DNA from: Rhodobacteraceae bacterium UBA6197
Lineage (GTDB): Bacteria; Pseudomonadota; Alphaproteobacteria; Rhodobacterales; Rhodobacteraceae
Assembly: GCA_002422085.1 (NCBI GenBank)
Contig: DISZ01000005.1
Span: 124,001-188,000, forward strand
Direction of reading: 5' to 3'
DNA: 64,000 nucleotides
Shown here: positions 52,864 through 60,533 of the stretch, in pieces
How the letters are laid out: each line of letters opens with the position of its first letter
Numbering within the stretch: the stretch's first letter is position 1
Notes under the pieces: model-generated
Database searches by the model: none
Seen by the model: only the letters and a program-made list of their open reading frames with translations
What the model was told of the DNA's origin: nothing
Translations under genes and position numbers: made by a program

Positions 52864-52925
52864 TTTCGTAACCGTGCAGGGCCAAAGCCCCGAATTTTGT
52901 CCCGGCGCCACCGGGAAGGGAAGCG

Positions 52926-52992
52926 CGGCGGCCCCGGGAGGAGGAGGGGGCCGCCGACTTCATCACGAGACCCCAGGGAGGAGGAGGGGGCC
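52926..52992 (-). ncRNA. CcsR-like sRNA, unit 2
   Basis: Hairpins at 52969-52992 (GGCCCC/GGGGUC) and 52926-52956 (perfect CGGCGGCCCC stem, identical to that of unit 4), with CCUCCUCCC loops. 62 bases of spacer separate it from unit 3. Confidence 0.87.
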
Positions 52993-53045
52993 TTCGCTTG
53001 GCGTTCCGGCAGCGGTTCGGTCGAACCATCGGGCCGGTATTTGAA

Positions 53046-53111
53046 GCGGCACCCTCAGGGAGGAGGAGGAGGGTGCCGCCGATTTCCAAGACCCAGGGAG
53101 GAGGAGGGGCC
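53046..53111 (-). ncRNA. CcsR-like sRNA, unit 1
   Basis: First unit after the DUF1127 gene, beginning 20 bases past its stop codon. Hairpins at 53090-53111 (GGCCC/GGGUC) and 53046-53079 (perfect GCGGCACCCT stem), both with CCUCCUCCC loops; 53 bases of spacer follow before unit 2. Confidence 0.87.
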
Positions 53112-53131
53112 TCAGAGAATTCCGTGCCGTC

Positions 53132-53347
53132 TCAGTTGCCGTAAGCGGCTTCGATCGCGATCCGGGTCAGCATCGAGCGATGCATCCCGAGATCGGCCAG
53201 TTCGCGGGCCGACAGCTCATTGAGTTCCTTCAGCGTCTGGCGGTAAACCTTGCGGCGTTGGCGGGCTTCGGACAGCCCGGCCAGAAACGCCGCGGCGCGG
53301 TCGATAAAGCCAGCTTCAATGCTGCGGATGTCTTGCACGAGTGCCAT
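53132..53347 (-). CDS. ccaF1: Small DUF1127 protein (CcaF1-like)
   Basis: 71 residues, strongly basic and helical. The last ~45 residues (RRKVYRQTLKELNELSARELADLGMHRSMLTRIAIEAA) are a DUF1127 domain with the E-L-x-x-L-S-x-x-E-L-x-D-L-G signature. In Rhodobacter sphaeroides a DUF1127 protein of this size, CcaF1, precedes four CcsR small RNAs, binds RNA and helps their maturation; gene order here is the same, so the name is given on context. The start is ATG 53347 with AGG at -12. The 249-bp gap to apbC must hold the promoter, which in R. sphaeroides depends on RpoH sigma factors; I cannot mark it with confidence. Confidence 0.88.
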   Translation of the reverse strand: MALVQDIRSIEAGFIDRAAAFLAGLSEARQRRKVYRQTLKELNELSARELADLGMHRSMLTRIAIEAAYGN

Positions 53348-53596
53348 GATAAGTGCCTGTCTGTTATGTTGCTCTGCGATGTTCTATCGCTGTTGGGGCT
53401 AACATGGCCTCTATGCTGCACCTGCACAATGGCACTTTGAATCAATGCTGCCATGCAGAAAATGCATAACGTATGCTGACCTAATTCGGGCGGTCCTGCG
53501 GCATATTGCGTAATTTCTGCGCATGTTTGTGATGATCTCTTGCCCTCGGCGGCAAAACCGCCACATTCAGCCCCGATGCAAGACACGAGGTTTCAC

Positions 53597-54673
53597 ATGA
53601 CCGTTACAAAAGACACCGTTACCGCCGCGCTGCGGACCATCTCCGTGCCGGGCGGTGGCGACCTGATCAGCCGTGATCTGGTGCGCGCGCTGGTCGTCGA
53701 GTCGGGGGCGGTGCGATTCGTGCTGGAGGGTGACACGCCCGAAACCGCGAAGATGCTCGAGGCTCTGCGCCCTGCCGCCGAGGCCGCGCTGCGTGCCTTG
53801 CCCGGTGTCAGCACGGTGTCGGCGGTAACGACCGCGCATGGCCCGGCCCCCAAGGCGCCCAACCTGACGATCGGCGGCCACCCGACGCCACAGGCGGGGC
53901 CGCAAGGCGTGCCGGGCGTGCGCAATATCATCGCGGTCGGGTCCGGCAAGGGCGGGGTTGGCAAATCCACGGTTGCCTCGAACCTCGCGGTGGCGCTGGC
54001 GCGGGCGGGGCGCAAGGTGGGCTTGCTGGATGCCGATATCTACGGCCCCAGTCAGCCGCGGATGATGGGCGCCAACCAGCGCCCGGCCTCGCCGGATGGC
54101 AAGACGATCCTGCCGCTTCAGGCACATGGCGTGACCTTCATGTCGATCGGGCTGATGCTGAAGGAAGACGAGGCGGTGATCTGGCGCGGCCCGATGCTGA
54201 TGGGTGCGCTGCAGCAGATGCTGGGGCAGGTCGCCTGGACGGCGGGCGGCAGCGATCTGGATGTGCTGATCGTCGATTTGCCGCCGGGCACCGGGGATGT
54301 GCAGCTGACACTGTGCCAGAAGACCACCCTGTCCGGGGCGATCATCGTCTCGACTCCGCAGGATGTGGCGCTGCTGGATGCGCGCAAGGCGCTCGATATG
54401 TTCAAGCGGCTCGACACGCCGCTCTTGGGGCTGATCGAGAACATGTCCACCTATGTCTGCCCGAACTGTGGCCATGAGGCGCATCTGTTCGGTCATGGCG
54501 GTGTGGCGGTCGAGGCCAAAAAGCTGGGCCTGCCGTTTCTGGGGGAATTGCCGCTGGATATTTCGGTGCGCCTCGCGGGCGACGCGGGCACGCCGGTTGC
54601 GGCGGGGTCGGGCCCGGTTTCGGATGCCTATGCCCGCATCGCAGCAGCCTTGGTGGCACAAGGCGTCGCCTGA
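53597..54673 (+). CDS. apbC: Iron-sulfur cluster carrier protein ApbC/Mrp
   Basis: 358 residues. The N-terminal ~85 residues are a MIP18/DUF59-like domain (DTVTAALRTISVPGGGDLISRDLVRALVV). A linker leads to the ParA/MinD-like P-loop GSGKGGVGKSTVASNLAVAL near 115-134. LLDADIYGPSQPRMMG and VDLPPGTGDVQLTL follow, and YVCPNCGHE near 289 is the C-x-x-C pair that holds the bridging cluster. It delivers Fe-S clusters. ACGAGG precedes ATG 53597. Confidence 0.95.
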   Translation: MTVTKDTVTAALRTISVPGGGDLISRDLVRALVVESGAVRFVLEGDTPETAKMLEALRPAAEAALRALPGVSTVSAVTTAHGPAPKAPNLTIGGHPTPQAGPQGVPGVRNIIAVGSGKGGVGKSTVASNLAVALARAGRKVGLLDADIYGPSQPRMMGANQRPASPDGKTILPLQAHGVTFMSIGLMLKEDEAVIWRGPMLMGALQQMLGQVAWTAGGSDLDVLIVDLPPGTGDVQLTLCQKTTLSGAIIVSTPQDVALLDARKALDMFKRLDTPLLGLIENMSTYVCPNCGHEAHLFGHGGVAVEAKKLGLPFLGELPLDISVRLAGDAGTPVAAGSGPVSDAYARIAAALVAQGVA

Positions 54674-54748
54674 GCCAGCACGGGACAGCGCCAAGGGGGG
54701 CCGGTCCAGGGCCCGAACCCTTGGCCCCCTTACCCTTGGCCCCTTGAC

Positions 54749-54786
54749 CCACGGCCCCGCTGCGCATCGGCGCAGCGGGGCCGTGG
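54749..54786 (+). terminator. 17-bp perfect hairpin after apbC
   Basis: Exact 17-base arms at 54749-54765 and 54770-54786 around ATCG, followed by TATTTC. It is long and GC-rich enough to stop transcription despite the short T-run. Confidence 0.75.
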
Positions 54787-54846
54787 TATTTCATGGGAAT
54801 GACCCGCCCGAAAAGCCTTGAAAACCGAATCACCGCCGCGTGACAG

Positions 54847-54871
54847 CGCGTGTTTTAACGTTATTCACGCG
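54847..54871. promoter_or_regulatory. Dyad upstream of the division cluster
   Basis: CGCGTG (54847-54852) and CACGCG (54866-54871) flank a T/A-rich centre with TTTTAACGTTATT. It lies in the unusually AT-rich upstream region of mraZ, together with TTAA motifs at 54953 that resemble a CtrA half-site and a GAATC (GANTC, CcrM) site near 54825. A regulatory role is inference. Confidence 0.35.
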
Positions 54872-54984
54872 TGATCGTCGCATTTTCCCGGCGGGACGCA
54901 AAAAAAACGTCTGAATTTGGGATTGCATGGGAAGCTGTTTTTGAGCGGCGTTTTAACTACATTTAGTGTTCTTGTAACTTTATA

Positions 54985-55199
54985 TCGCTAATTGTGCTGC
55001 GATTGTGCCCGACCACTATCACAACCCTTAGTTTTCAAGCCACGCCGCACACCAGATCTGGCCGTTTCGACCACAAATTTCTGTTGCTTCCCGTGAAATC
55101 CCGTGTCATCCCTTGGTCATCGAAGGAAGCAGGCTCAACGGGACAACAAGATCCCAAAGGCGAAATAATAGCAGGTTTCATACAGGCACCCGCTTTTTT
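54985..55199 (+). ncRNA. UpsM-like attenuated leader of mraZ
   Basis: In Rhodobacter sphaeroides an abundant ~200-nt RNA, UpsM, comes from premature termination in the mraZ leader. Here an AT-rich promoter-like stretch (CTTGTAACTTTATATC, 54971-54986) is followed about 210 bases later by a terminator: GCAGGT (55171-55176) pairing with ACCCGC (55188-55193), one mismatch, then six T. The mraZ start is 161 bases further. The 5' end is only approximate. Confidence 0.55.
55171..55199 (+). terminator. Leader terminator upstream of mraZ
   Basis: 6-bp stem with one A-C mismatch, 11-base loop and TTTTTT at 55194-55199. It is weak enough to allow partial read-through into mraZ. Confidence 0.6.
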
Positions 55200-55360
55200 C
55201 GAACCAAGAGATCCGGCGCGCGAGCGAGCAGACATCCCCCCAGGTGGCGCGCGCAGTCGGACATACCCCTAAAAAGGGGCCCAGCGATGGGACAGAGCGG
55301 CGGATTGGGCAGTGGCAGCAGCCCGATCCGCCGTTTTCAATTCGGAAGGAGCGCGGGCCA

Positions 55361-55864
55361 GTGGCACGCAGGTTCAGAGGCTCAGAGACGTTCAAGGTGG
55401 ACACAAAGGGTCGGGTTTCGATCCCCGCCGCCTTCCGCCGCGTCATCGAAGCTTCGGACCCGGACTGGGTGCCCGGCAACCGTCCCAATATCGTGATCGT
55501 CTATGGTGGCGACGGCCAGGACTGGCTCGAGGTCTATACGATGACCGCGATCGACGAGATCGACCAGCAAATCGAAGACATGCAGCGCGGCTCGCCGGAA
55601 CGTCTCTGGCTTGAGGAATTGATGCATGGTCAATCGCTGGAAACCCAGATCGACGAAGACGGGCGGCTGGTGCTGCCGCAGCGCCTGCGCGAAAAGATCG
55701 GCCTTGCGAACGAGGCCTTCTTCATTTCGGCGGGCGATTACTTCAAGATCTGGCGGCCTGACACCTATCAGGCCAAATCTGGCGCCCGGACGCGCAAACT
55801 GACCGAGCAATACCCCGACGACTTTGACCCGCGCAGCCTTTTGCCCGCGCGTTCAAGGGGGTAA
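55361..55864 (+). CDS. mraZ: Division/cell-wall cluster regulator MraZ
   Basis: 167 residues with two SpoVT/AbrB-like repeats: FKVDTKGRVSIPAAFRRVI (about 11-29) and TQIDEDGRLVLPQRLREKIGL (about 93-113), the D-x-K/D-G-R cores contacting DNA. It is a transcriptional regulator that usually binds direct repeats upstream of its own operon; TGGG-containing repeats lie near 55287-55310. The start is GTG 55361 with AAGGAG nine bases upstream; the longer frame reads through leader sequence. First gene of the mra cluster. Confidence 0.93.
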   Translation: MARRFRGSETFKVDTKGRVSIPAAFRRVIEASDPDWVPGNRPNIVIVYGGDGQDWLEVYTMTAIDEIDQQIEDMQRGSPERLWLEELMHGQSLETQIDEDGRLVLPQRLREKIGLANEAFFISAGDYFKIWRPDTYQAKSGARTRKLTEQYPDDFDPRSLLPARSRG

Positions 55865-55867
55865 GCG

Positions 55868-56854
55868 ATGACCCCGCCGGCTGCCGCGCCTCATACCCCC
55901 GTTCTGTTGCGACCGCTCCTTCAGGCGGTCGCGCCTGTCTCTGGGCTTTGGCTTGATGGCACTTTCGGGGCGGGTGGCTATGCCCGCGGCCTGCTGGGGG
56001 CCGGGGCCGATTGCGTGATCGGGGTTGACCGTGACCCCAGCGTGTTTGCCATGGCGGCCGAATGGGCCGGGGTTTACGGCGACCGGCTGCGGCTGGTCGA
56101 GGGCACGTTTTCGGATCTTGACACGCTGGCGGGGGCGCCGCTTGACGGGGTGGTGCTGGATCTGGGCGTCAGCTCGATGCAGCTCGATCAGGCCGAACGC
56201 GGCTTTTCGTTCCTGCGTGACGGCCCACTGGATATGCGGATGGGCGGCGATGGCCCGACCGCCGCCGATCTGCTGAACAGCGCCGATGAGGCGACCATCG
56301 CCGACATCCTCTATCACTATGGCGAAGAACGCGCCTCGCGCCGGATCGCGCGCACCATCGTCGAGTCGCGCAAGACCCAGCCCTTTGTCAGCACGCTGCA
56401 ACTGGTGCGGATCGTCGAACGCTGCCTGCCGCGCCCGAAGCCGGGTCAAAGCCACCCCGCCACGCGCAGCTTTCAGGCGGTGCGGATCTGGGTCAACGAT
56501 GAATTTGGCCAGCTTATCGCCGGGCTCGAGGCCGCCGAACGCGCGCTCAAACCCGGTGGGCGGCTGGCGGTCGTCACCTTTCATTCGCTGGAGGACCGCG
56601 TCGTCAAGCGGTTCTTGCAGGCCCGCTCGGGCGCCGAGGCGCAGGGCAGCCGCTATGCCCCGGCCCGCGCCGTGGTGACACCGGCCTTCACCCGCGTCAG
56701 CAAGGCGATTGCCCCCGACGCGGCCGAGCTGGACGAAAACCCGCGGTCGCGGTCGGCCAAACTGCGGGTGGCTGAACGCACCGAGGCACCCGCCGGGCGC
56801 GCCGATCGCACCACGCTTGGCCTGCCGGCCCCCGTGTTGAAAGGAGACCGCTGA
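55868..56854 (+). CDS. rsmH: 16S rRNA (cytosine-N4)-methyltransferase RsmH
   Basis: 328 residues. HTPVLLRPLLQAV, GTFGAGGYARGLL near 35-47 (SAM loop), GVDRDPSVFAMA, DGVVLDLGVSSMQLDQAERGFSF near 93-115 and the C-terminal VVTFHSLEDRVVKRFL near 237 are diagnostic. It methylates C1402 of 16S rRNA. Starts 3 bases after the mraZ stop; its stop overlaps the ftsL start by one base. Confidence 0.97.
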   Translation: MTPPAAAPHTPVLLRPLLQAVAPVSGLWLDGTFGAGGYARGLLGAGADCVIGVDRDPSVFAMAAEWAGVYGDRLRLVEGTFSDLDTLAGAPLDGVVLDLGVSSMQLDQAERGFSFLRDGPLDMRMGGDGPTAADLLNSADEATIADILYHYGEERASRRIARTIVESRKTQPFVSTLQLVRIVERCLPRPKPGQSHPATRSFQAVRIWVNDEFGQLIAGLEAAERALKPGGRLAVVTFHSLEDRVVKRFLQARSGAEAQGSRYAPARAVVTPAFTRVSKAIAPDAAELDENPRSRSAKLRVAERTEAPAGRADRTTLGLPAPVLKGDR

Positions 56855-57204
56855 TGCGCAATCTGATCGTTCTGGCGACCGTTCTTTCGGTCATGGGGCT
56901 GGCGTTCTGGGCCTACCGTGAAAACTACCGCACCCAAAGCGCCCTGGGCGAGATGAAGACATTGCAACGCGACATTGCCACGCTGCGCGAAGGTCTGGGC
57001 GTGCTCAAGGCCGAATGGGCCTATCTCAATCGCCCCGACCGGCTGCGCGAACTGACCAATCTCAACTTTGAACGGCTGGCGCTGTTGCCGCTGCAACCGT
57101 CGCAGTTCGGGTCGGTGGCGCAGGTTGCCTTTCCGGCCGCGCCGCTGCCACCGATCCTCGAGCCCGTCGACACCATCGGTGACCTTTCGGAGGCCAAGCC
57201 ATGA
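56854..57204 (+). CDS. ftsL: Cell division protein FtsL
   Basis: 116 residues. One membrane segment at the N-terminus (about 3-20) is followed by a heptad-like coiled coil (TQSALGEMKTLQRDIATLREGLGVLKAEWAYLNRP) that would pair with FtsB. The N-R-P-D-R-L-R-E-L motif is typical of alphaproteobacterial FtsL. Position between rsmH and ftsI supports the call. Overlaps ftsI by 4 bases. Confidence 0.9.
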   Translation: MRNLIVLATVLSVMGLAFWAYRENYRTQSALGEMKTLQRDIATLREGLGVLKAEWAYLNRPDRLRELTNLNFERLALLPLQPSQFGSVAQVAFPAAPLPPILEPVDTIGDLSEAKP

Positions 57205-58982
57205 TCCGCACCCCGCTGCGCCCGCTTGCACGTATTCTGTCGGCCCGTGAACGGGGCGAAAACCCCGACGCGATCGAACGCGAAAACATCCGCCTGCGCG
57301 GCGAGGCGGCGCGCGACCGCACGCGGCTGCGCGCCGAGGGGCGGCTTTTGGTGATGGGCGTGCTGTTCCTGATGGCCTTCGTGACGGTGGGGGCGCGGAT
57401 GGGGGTTCTGGCCGCCGTCGATCCGCAAGAGCCGCAACTGGCCGAATCCGGCCCGGCGATTCTGACGCAGCGCGCCGATATTCTTGATCGTTCCGGGCGG
57501 GTGCTGGCCACCAACCTTGTCACCCATTCGCTTTATGCGCAGCCGCAGATGATGGTCGACCCGGCCCGCGTGGCGCAGGAACTGATCGAAATCTTTCCCG
57601 ATCTGGATGGCAAACGCCTTTCGGCCGATTTGACCGGAAAGCGCAAGTTCTTGTGGATCAAGAAGAAAATCAGCCCCGAACAGATGCAGGCGGTGCATGA
57701 CATCGGTGACCCCGGCCTGCTGTTCGGCCCGCGCGAGATGCGGCTTTACCCCAATGGCCATCTGGCCGCGCATATCCTTGGCGGCGCGCGTTTCGACAAG
57801 GAAGGCGTGTCCTCGGCCGAGGTGGTGGGCGTGGCGGGCGTGGAAAAGGCCTTTGACACATGGCTGCGTGATCCGGCCAATGATGGCGCGCCCTTGACCC
57901 TGTCGATCGACCTCACGGTGCAGGCGGCGGTCGAAGAGGTGCTGGCCGGCGGCATGAAGCTGATGAATGCCAAGGGCGCCACCGCGATCCTGATGGAGGT
58001 CGGCACCGGCGAGATCGTCGCCATGGCCAGCCTGCCCGATTTCGACCCCAACGACCGGCCCGCGCCGCTGACCAAGGGCGATGCCTCTGATAGCCCGCTG
58101 TTCAACCGCGCCGTGCAAGGCGTCTATGAACTGGGCTCGACATTCAAGATCTTTGCCGTGGCGCAGGCGCTGGAACTGGGGCTGGTCAACCCCGCCACGA
58201 TGATCGCGACCCAAAGCCCGATGATCTATGGCAAGTTCAGGATCCGCGATTTCCACAATTACGGCGCGCAGTTGTCGGTCACCGACATCATCGTGAAATC
58301 GTCGAATATCGGCACGGCACGGATCGCGCAGATGATCGGCGCAGACCGCCAGCGCGCCTTCCTTGGCACGCTGGGCTTTCTCGAACCCACCCCGGTCGAA
58401 CTGGTCGAGGCGCCCACCGGCCGGCCGTTGATCCCGGCGAAATGGAGCGAGATATCGGCGATGACGATCGGCTATGGCCATGGCCTTTCGGCCAGCCCGC
58501 TGCATCTGGCCTCGGCCTATGCGACGGTGGCCAATGGCGGGCGCAAGGTCGCCCCGACCTTGCTGCATGGCCAGCCGCATGCCCCGGGAGCACAGGTCAT
58601 CAACCCGGATGTGGCCGCCGAAGCGCTGAAGATGATGCGCCTCGTGGTGACCCGCGGCACCGCCTCGTTTGGCGAGGTGCAGGGCTATCAGGTCGCCGGC
58701 AAGACCGGCACCGCCGACAAGACCAAACCGACGGGCGGCTATTACAAGGACAAGGTCATTGCCACCTTTGCCGCGGTGTTTCCGGTCAACGCGCCGAAAT
58801 ACGTGATGGTGCTGACGCTGGACGAGCCGGTCGAAACCTCGGGGTCAGAGCCGCGCCGCACCGCAGGCTGGACCGCCGTTCCGGTCGGTGCCGAAGTGAT
58901 CCGCCGCACCGCCCCCCTGCTGGGCTTGCGCCCCGAGATGGAAGCCGCCGAAGACATGGGGCTGACGCTCGTGCGCAATTGA
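57201..58982 (+). CDS. ftsI: Septal transpeptidase FtsI (PBP3)
   Basis: 593 residues. A cytoplasmic basic N-terminus, one membrane segment (about 49-72) and the class B dimerisation region with QRADILDRSGRVLATN precede the transpeptidase domain. Active-site motifs are S313-x-x-K316 (GSTFK), S-S-N at 367-369 and KTGT at 501-504. It cross-links septal peptidoglycan with FtsW. Starts within the ftsL stop (ATGA). Confidence 0.96.
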   Translation: MIRTPLRPLARILSARERGENPDAIERENIRLRGEAARDRTRLRAEGRLLVMGVLFLMAFVTVGARMGVLAAVDPQEPQLAESGPAILTQRADILDRSGRVLATNLVTHSLYAQPQMMVDPARVAQELIEIFPDLDGKRLSADLTGKRKFLWIKKKISPEQMQAVHDIGDPGLLFGPREMRLYPNGHLAAHILGGARFDKEGVSSAEVVGVAGVEKAFDTWLRDPANDGAPLTLSIDLTVQAAVEEVLAGGMKLMNAKGATAILMEVGTGEIVAMASLPDFDPNDRPAPLTKGDASDSPLFNRAVQGVYELGSTFKIFAVAQALELGLVNPATMIATQSPMIYGKFRIRDFHNYGAQLSVTDIIVKSSNIGTARIAQMIGADRQRAFLGTLGFLEPTPVELVEAPTGRPLIPAKWSEISAMTIGYGHGLSASPLHLASAYATVANGGRKVAPTLLHGQPHAPGAQVINPDVAAEALKMMRLVVTRGTASFGEVQGYQVAGKTGTADKTKPTGGYYKDKVIATFAAVFPVNAPKYVMVLTLDEPVETSGSEPRRTAGWTAVPVGAEVIRRTAPLLGLRPEMEAAEDMGLTLVRN

Positions 58983-59036
58983 CGCCCGAGGCCTCTGCAC
59001 GATAAATGGCAGGGACAATCGGAAAAGGCACAAGAT

Positions 59037-60533
59037 ATGGGTGATATGGCAAAGTCCCTGTCGGATCTGGGCCTGACGGCGCAAGCGGGCCGCGAGGCGC
59101 AGGTCAGCGGGCTGTCGGTTGACAGCCGCAACGTCAAGCCGGGCCATCTGTTCGCCGCGCTGCCGGGGGTCAAGGCGCATGGCGCCGATTTCATCGGCTA
59201 TGCGTTGCGGATGGGGGCGGCGGCAGTGCTGACCGACCGCGCCGGGGCGGAGCTTGCGCGCGAGGCGCTGGCGGGGTCGGGGGTCGCGCTGGTTCTGGCC
59301 GAGGATCCGCGTCAGGCGCTGGCCTGTGCGGCGGCGCTTTGGTCGGGCCGTCAACCCGAGGTCGTGGTCGCGGTGACCGGCACCAACGGCAAGACCTCGG
59401 TGGCCAGCTTTACCCGGCAGATCTGGACGCTTCTGGGGCTTGAGGCCGCCAATATCGGCACCACCGGCGTCGAGGGCGCCTTTAGCGCGCCCTCATCGCA
59501 TACCACCCCCGAACCGATCACCCTGCACCGGCTGTTGGCCGACATGGCGGTGGCGGGGGTCAGCCATGCCGCGATGGAGGCCTCGTCGCACGGGCTGGCG
59601 CAACGCCGGCTTGACGGGGTGCGCCTTGCCGCCGCCGCCTTTACCAATTTCACCCAGGATCATCTGGATTACCACGCCACGTTCGATGACTACTTTGCCG
59701 CCAAGGCCGGGTTGTTTGCGCGCGTGCTGCCCGAGGACGGGGTCGCGGTGATCAACCTCGACGACCCGCGCGGCGCCGAAATGGCCGGGATCGCGCGGGC
59801 GCGCGGGCAACGCGTCATTGGCGTCGGCGCCGATGCCGCCGCCGAGATGCGGCTTTTGGGGCAGCGGTTCGATGCCACCGGGCAGGATCTGCGCTTTGGC
59901 TGGAAGGGGCAGGCGCATATGGCGCGGTTGCACCTGATCGGCGGGTTTCAGGCGGCCAATGTGCTGACCGCCGCGGCGCTGGCGATTGGTGCGGGGGCCG
60001 ACCCGGACGCGGTTTTCGCCAGCTTGCCGAAGCTGACCACGGTGCGCGGCCGGATGCAGCTTGCCGCCACCCGCGACAATGGCGCGGCGGTGTTTGTCGA
60101 TTATGCCCATACGCCCGATGCGGTGGCCACCGCGCTCTCGGCGCTGCGCCCGCATGTGATGGGGCGGCTGGTGGTGGTGCTGGGCGCCGGCGGCGACCGC
60201 GACACCTCAAAGCGGCCGCTGATGGGGGCCGCGGCCGTGCGCCATGCCGATATCGTCTTTGTCACCGACGACAATCCCCGCACCGAAGACCCGGCGTTGA
60301 TCCGCGCCGCCGTGCTGGCGGGCGCGGTTGCCGCCGGTGGCGTCGAGACGACCGAAGTCGGCGACCGCGCCGAGGCGATCTTGCGCGGCGTCGATGCGCT
60401 GGGGCCGGGCGACGCGCTGCTGATCGCCGGCAAGGGCCATGAAACCGGTCAGGTCATCGGCACCGACATCTATCCGTTCGACGACGTTGAACAGGCCTCG
60501 GTTGCCGTGGCCGCGCTGGACGGGAAAATCTGA
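59037..60533 (+). CDS. murE: UDP-MurNAc-tripeptide synthetase MurE
   Basis: 498 residues, Mur ligase. VSGLSVDSRNVKPGHLFAALPG (about 22-43, uridine site), VAVTGTNGKTSVASF near 110-124 (P-loop), TTPEPITL, and DNPRTEDP near 422, the D-N-P-R tetrapeptide that selects meso-diaminopimelate, are present. It adds mDAP to UDP-MurNAc-L-Ala-D-Glu. Start ATG 59037 or the internal ATG 59046. The stop shares a base with the murF start. Confidence 0.96.
   Translation: MGDMAKSLSDLGLTAQAGREAQVSGLSVDSRNVKPGHLFAALPGVKAHGADFIGYALRMGAAAVLTDRAGAELAREALAGSGVALVLAEDPRQALACAAALWSGRQPEVVVAVTGTNGKTSVASFTRQIWTLLGLEAANIGTTGVEGAFSAPSSHTTPEPITLHRLLADMAVAGVSHAAMEASSHGLAQRRLDGVRLAAAAFTNFTQDHLDYHATFDDYFAAKAGLFARVLPEDGVAVINLDDPRGAEMAGIARARGQRVIGVGADAAAEMRLLGQRFDATGQDLRFGWKGQAHMARLHLIGGFQAANVLTAAALAIGAGADPDAVFASLPKLTTVRGRMQLAATRDNGAAVFVDYAHTPDAVATALSALRPHVMGRLVVVLGAGGDRDTSKRPLMGAAAVRHADIVFVTDDNPRTEDPALIRAAVLAGAVAAGGVETTEVGDRAEAILRGVDALGPGDALLIAGKGHETGQVIGTDIYPFDDVEQASVAVAALDGKI

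Noticed and set aside
52700..53120. CRISPR-like array of GGGAGGAGG repeats
   Set aside because: Repeats are only about 9 bases, spacing is irregular, each repeat is the loop of a hairpin with matching flanks, and no cas genes are near. It fits a CcsR sRNA array.
57021..58580. 519-residue minus-strand open frame
   Set aside because: Antisense of ftsI; the composition is that of a shadow frame and there is no recognisable domain.
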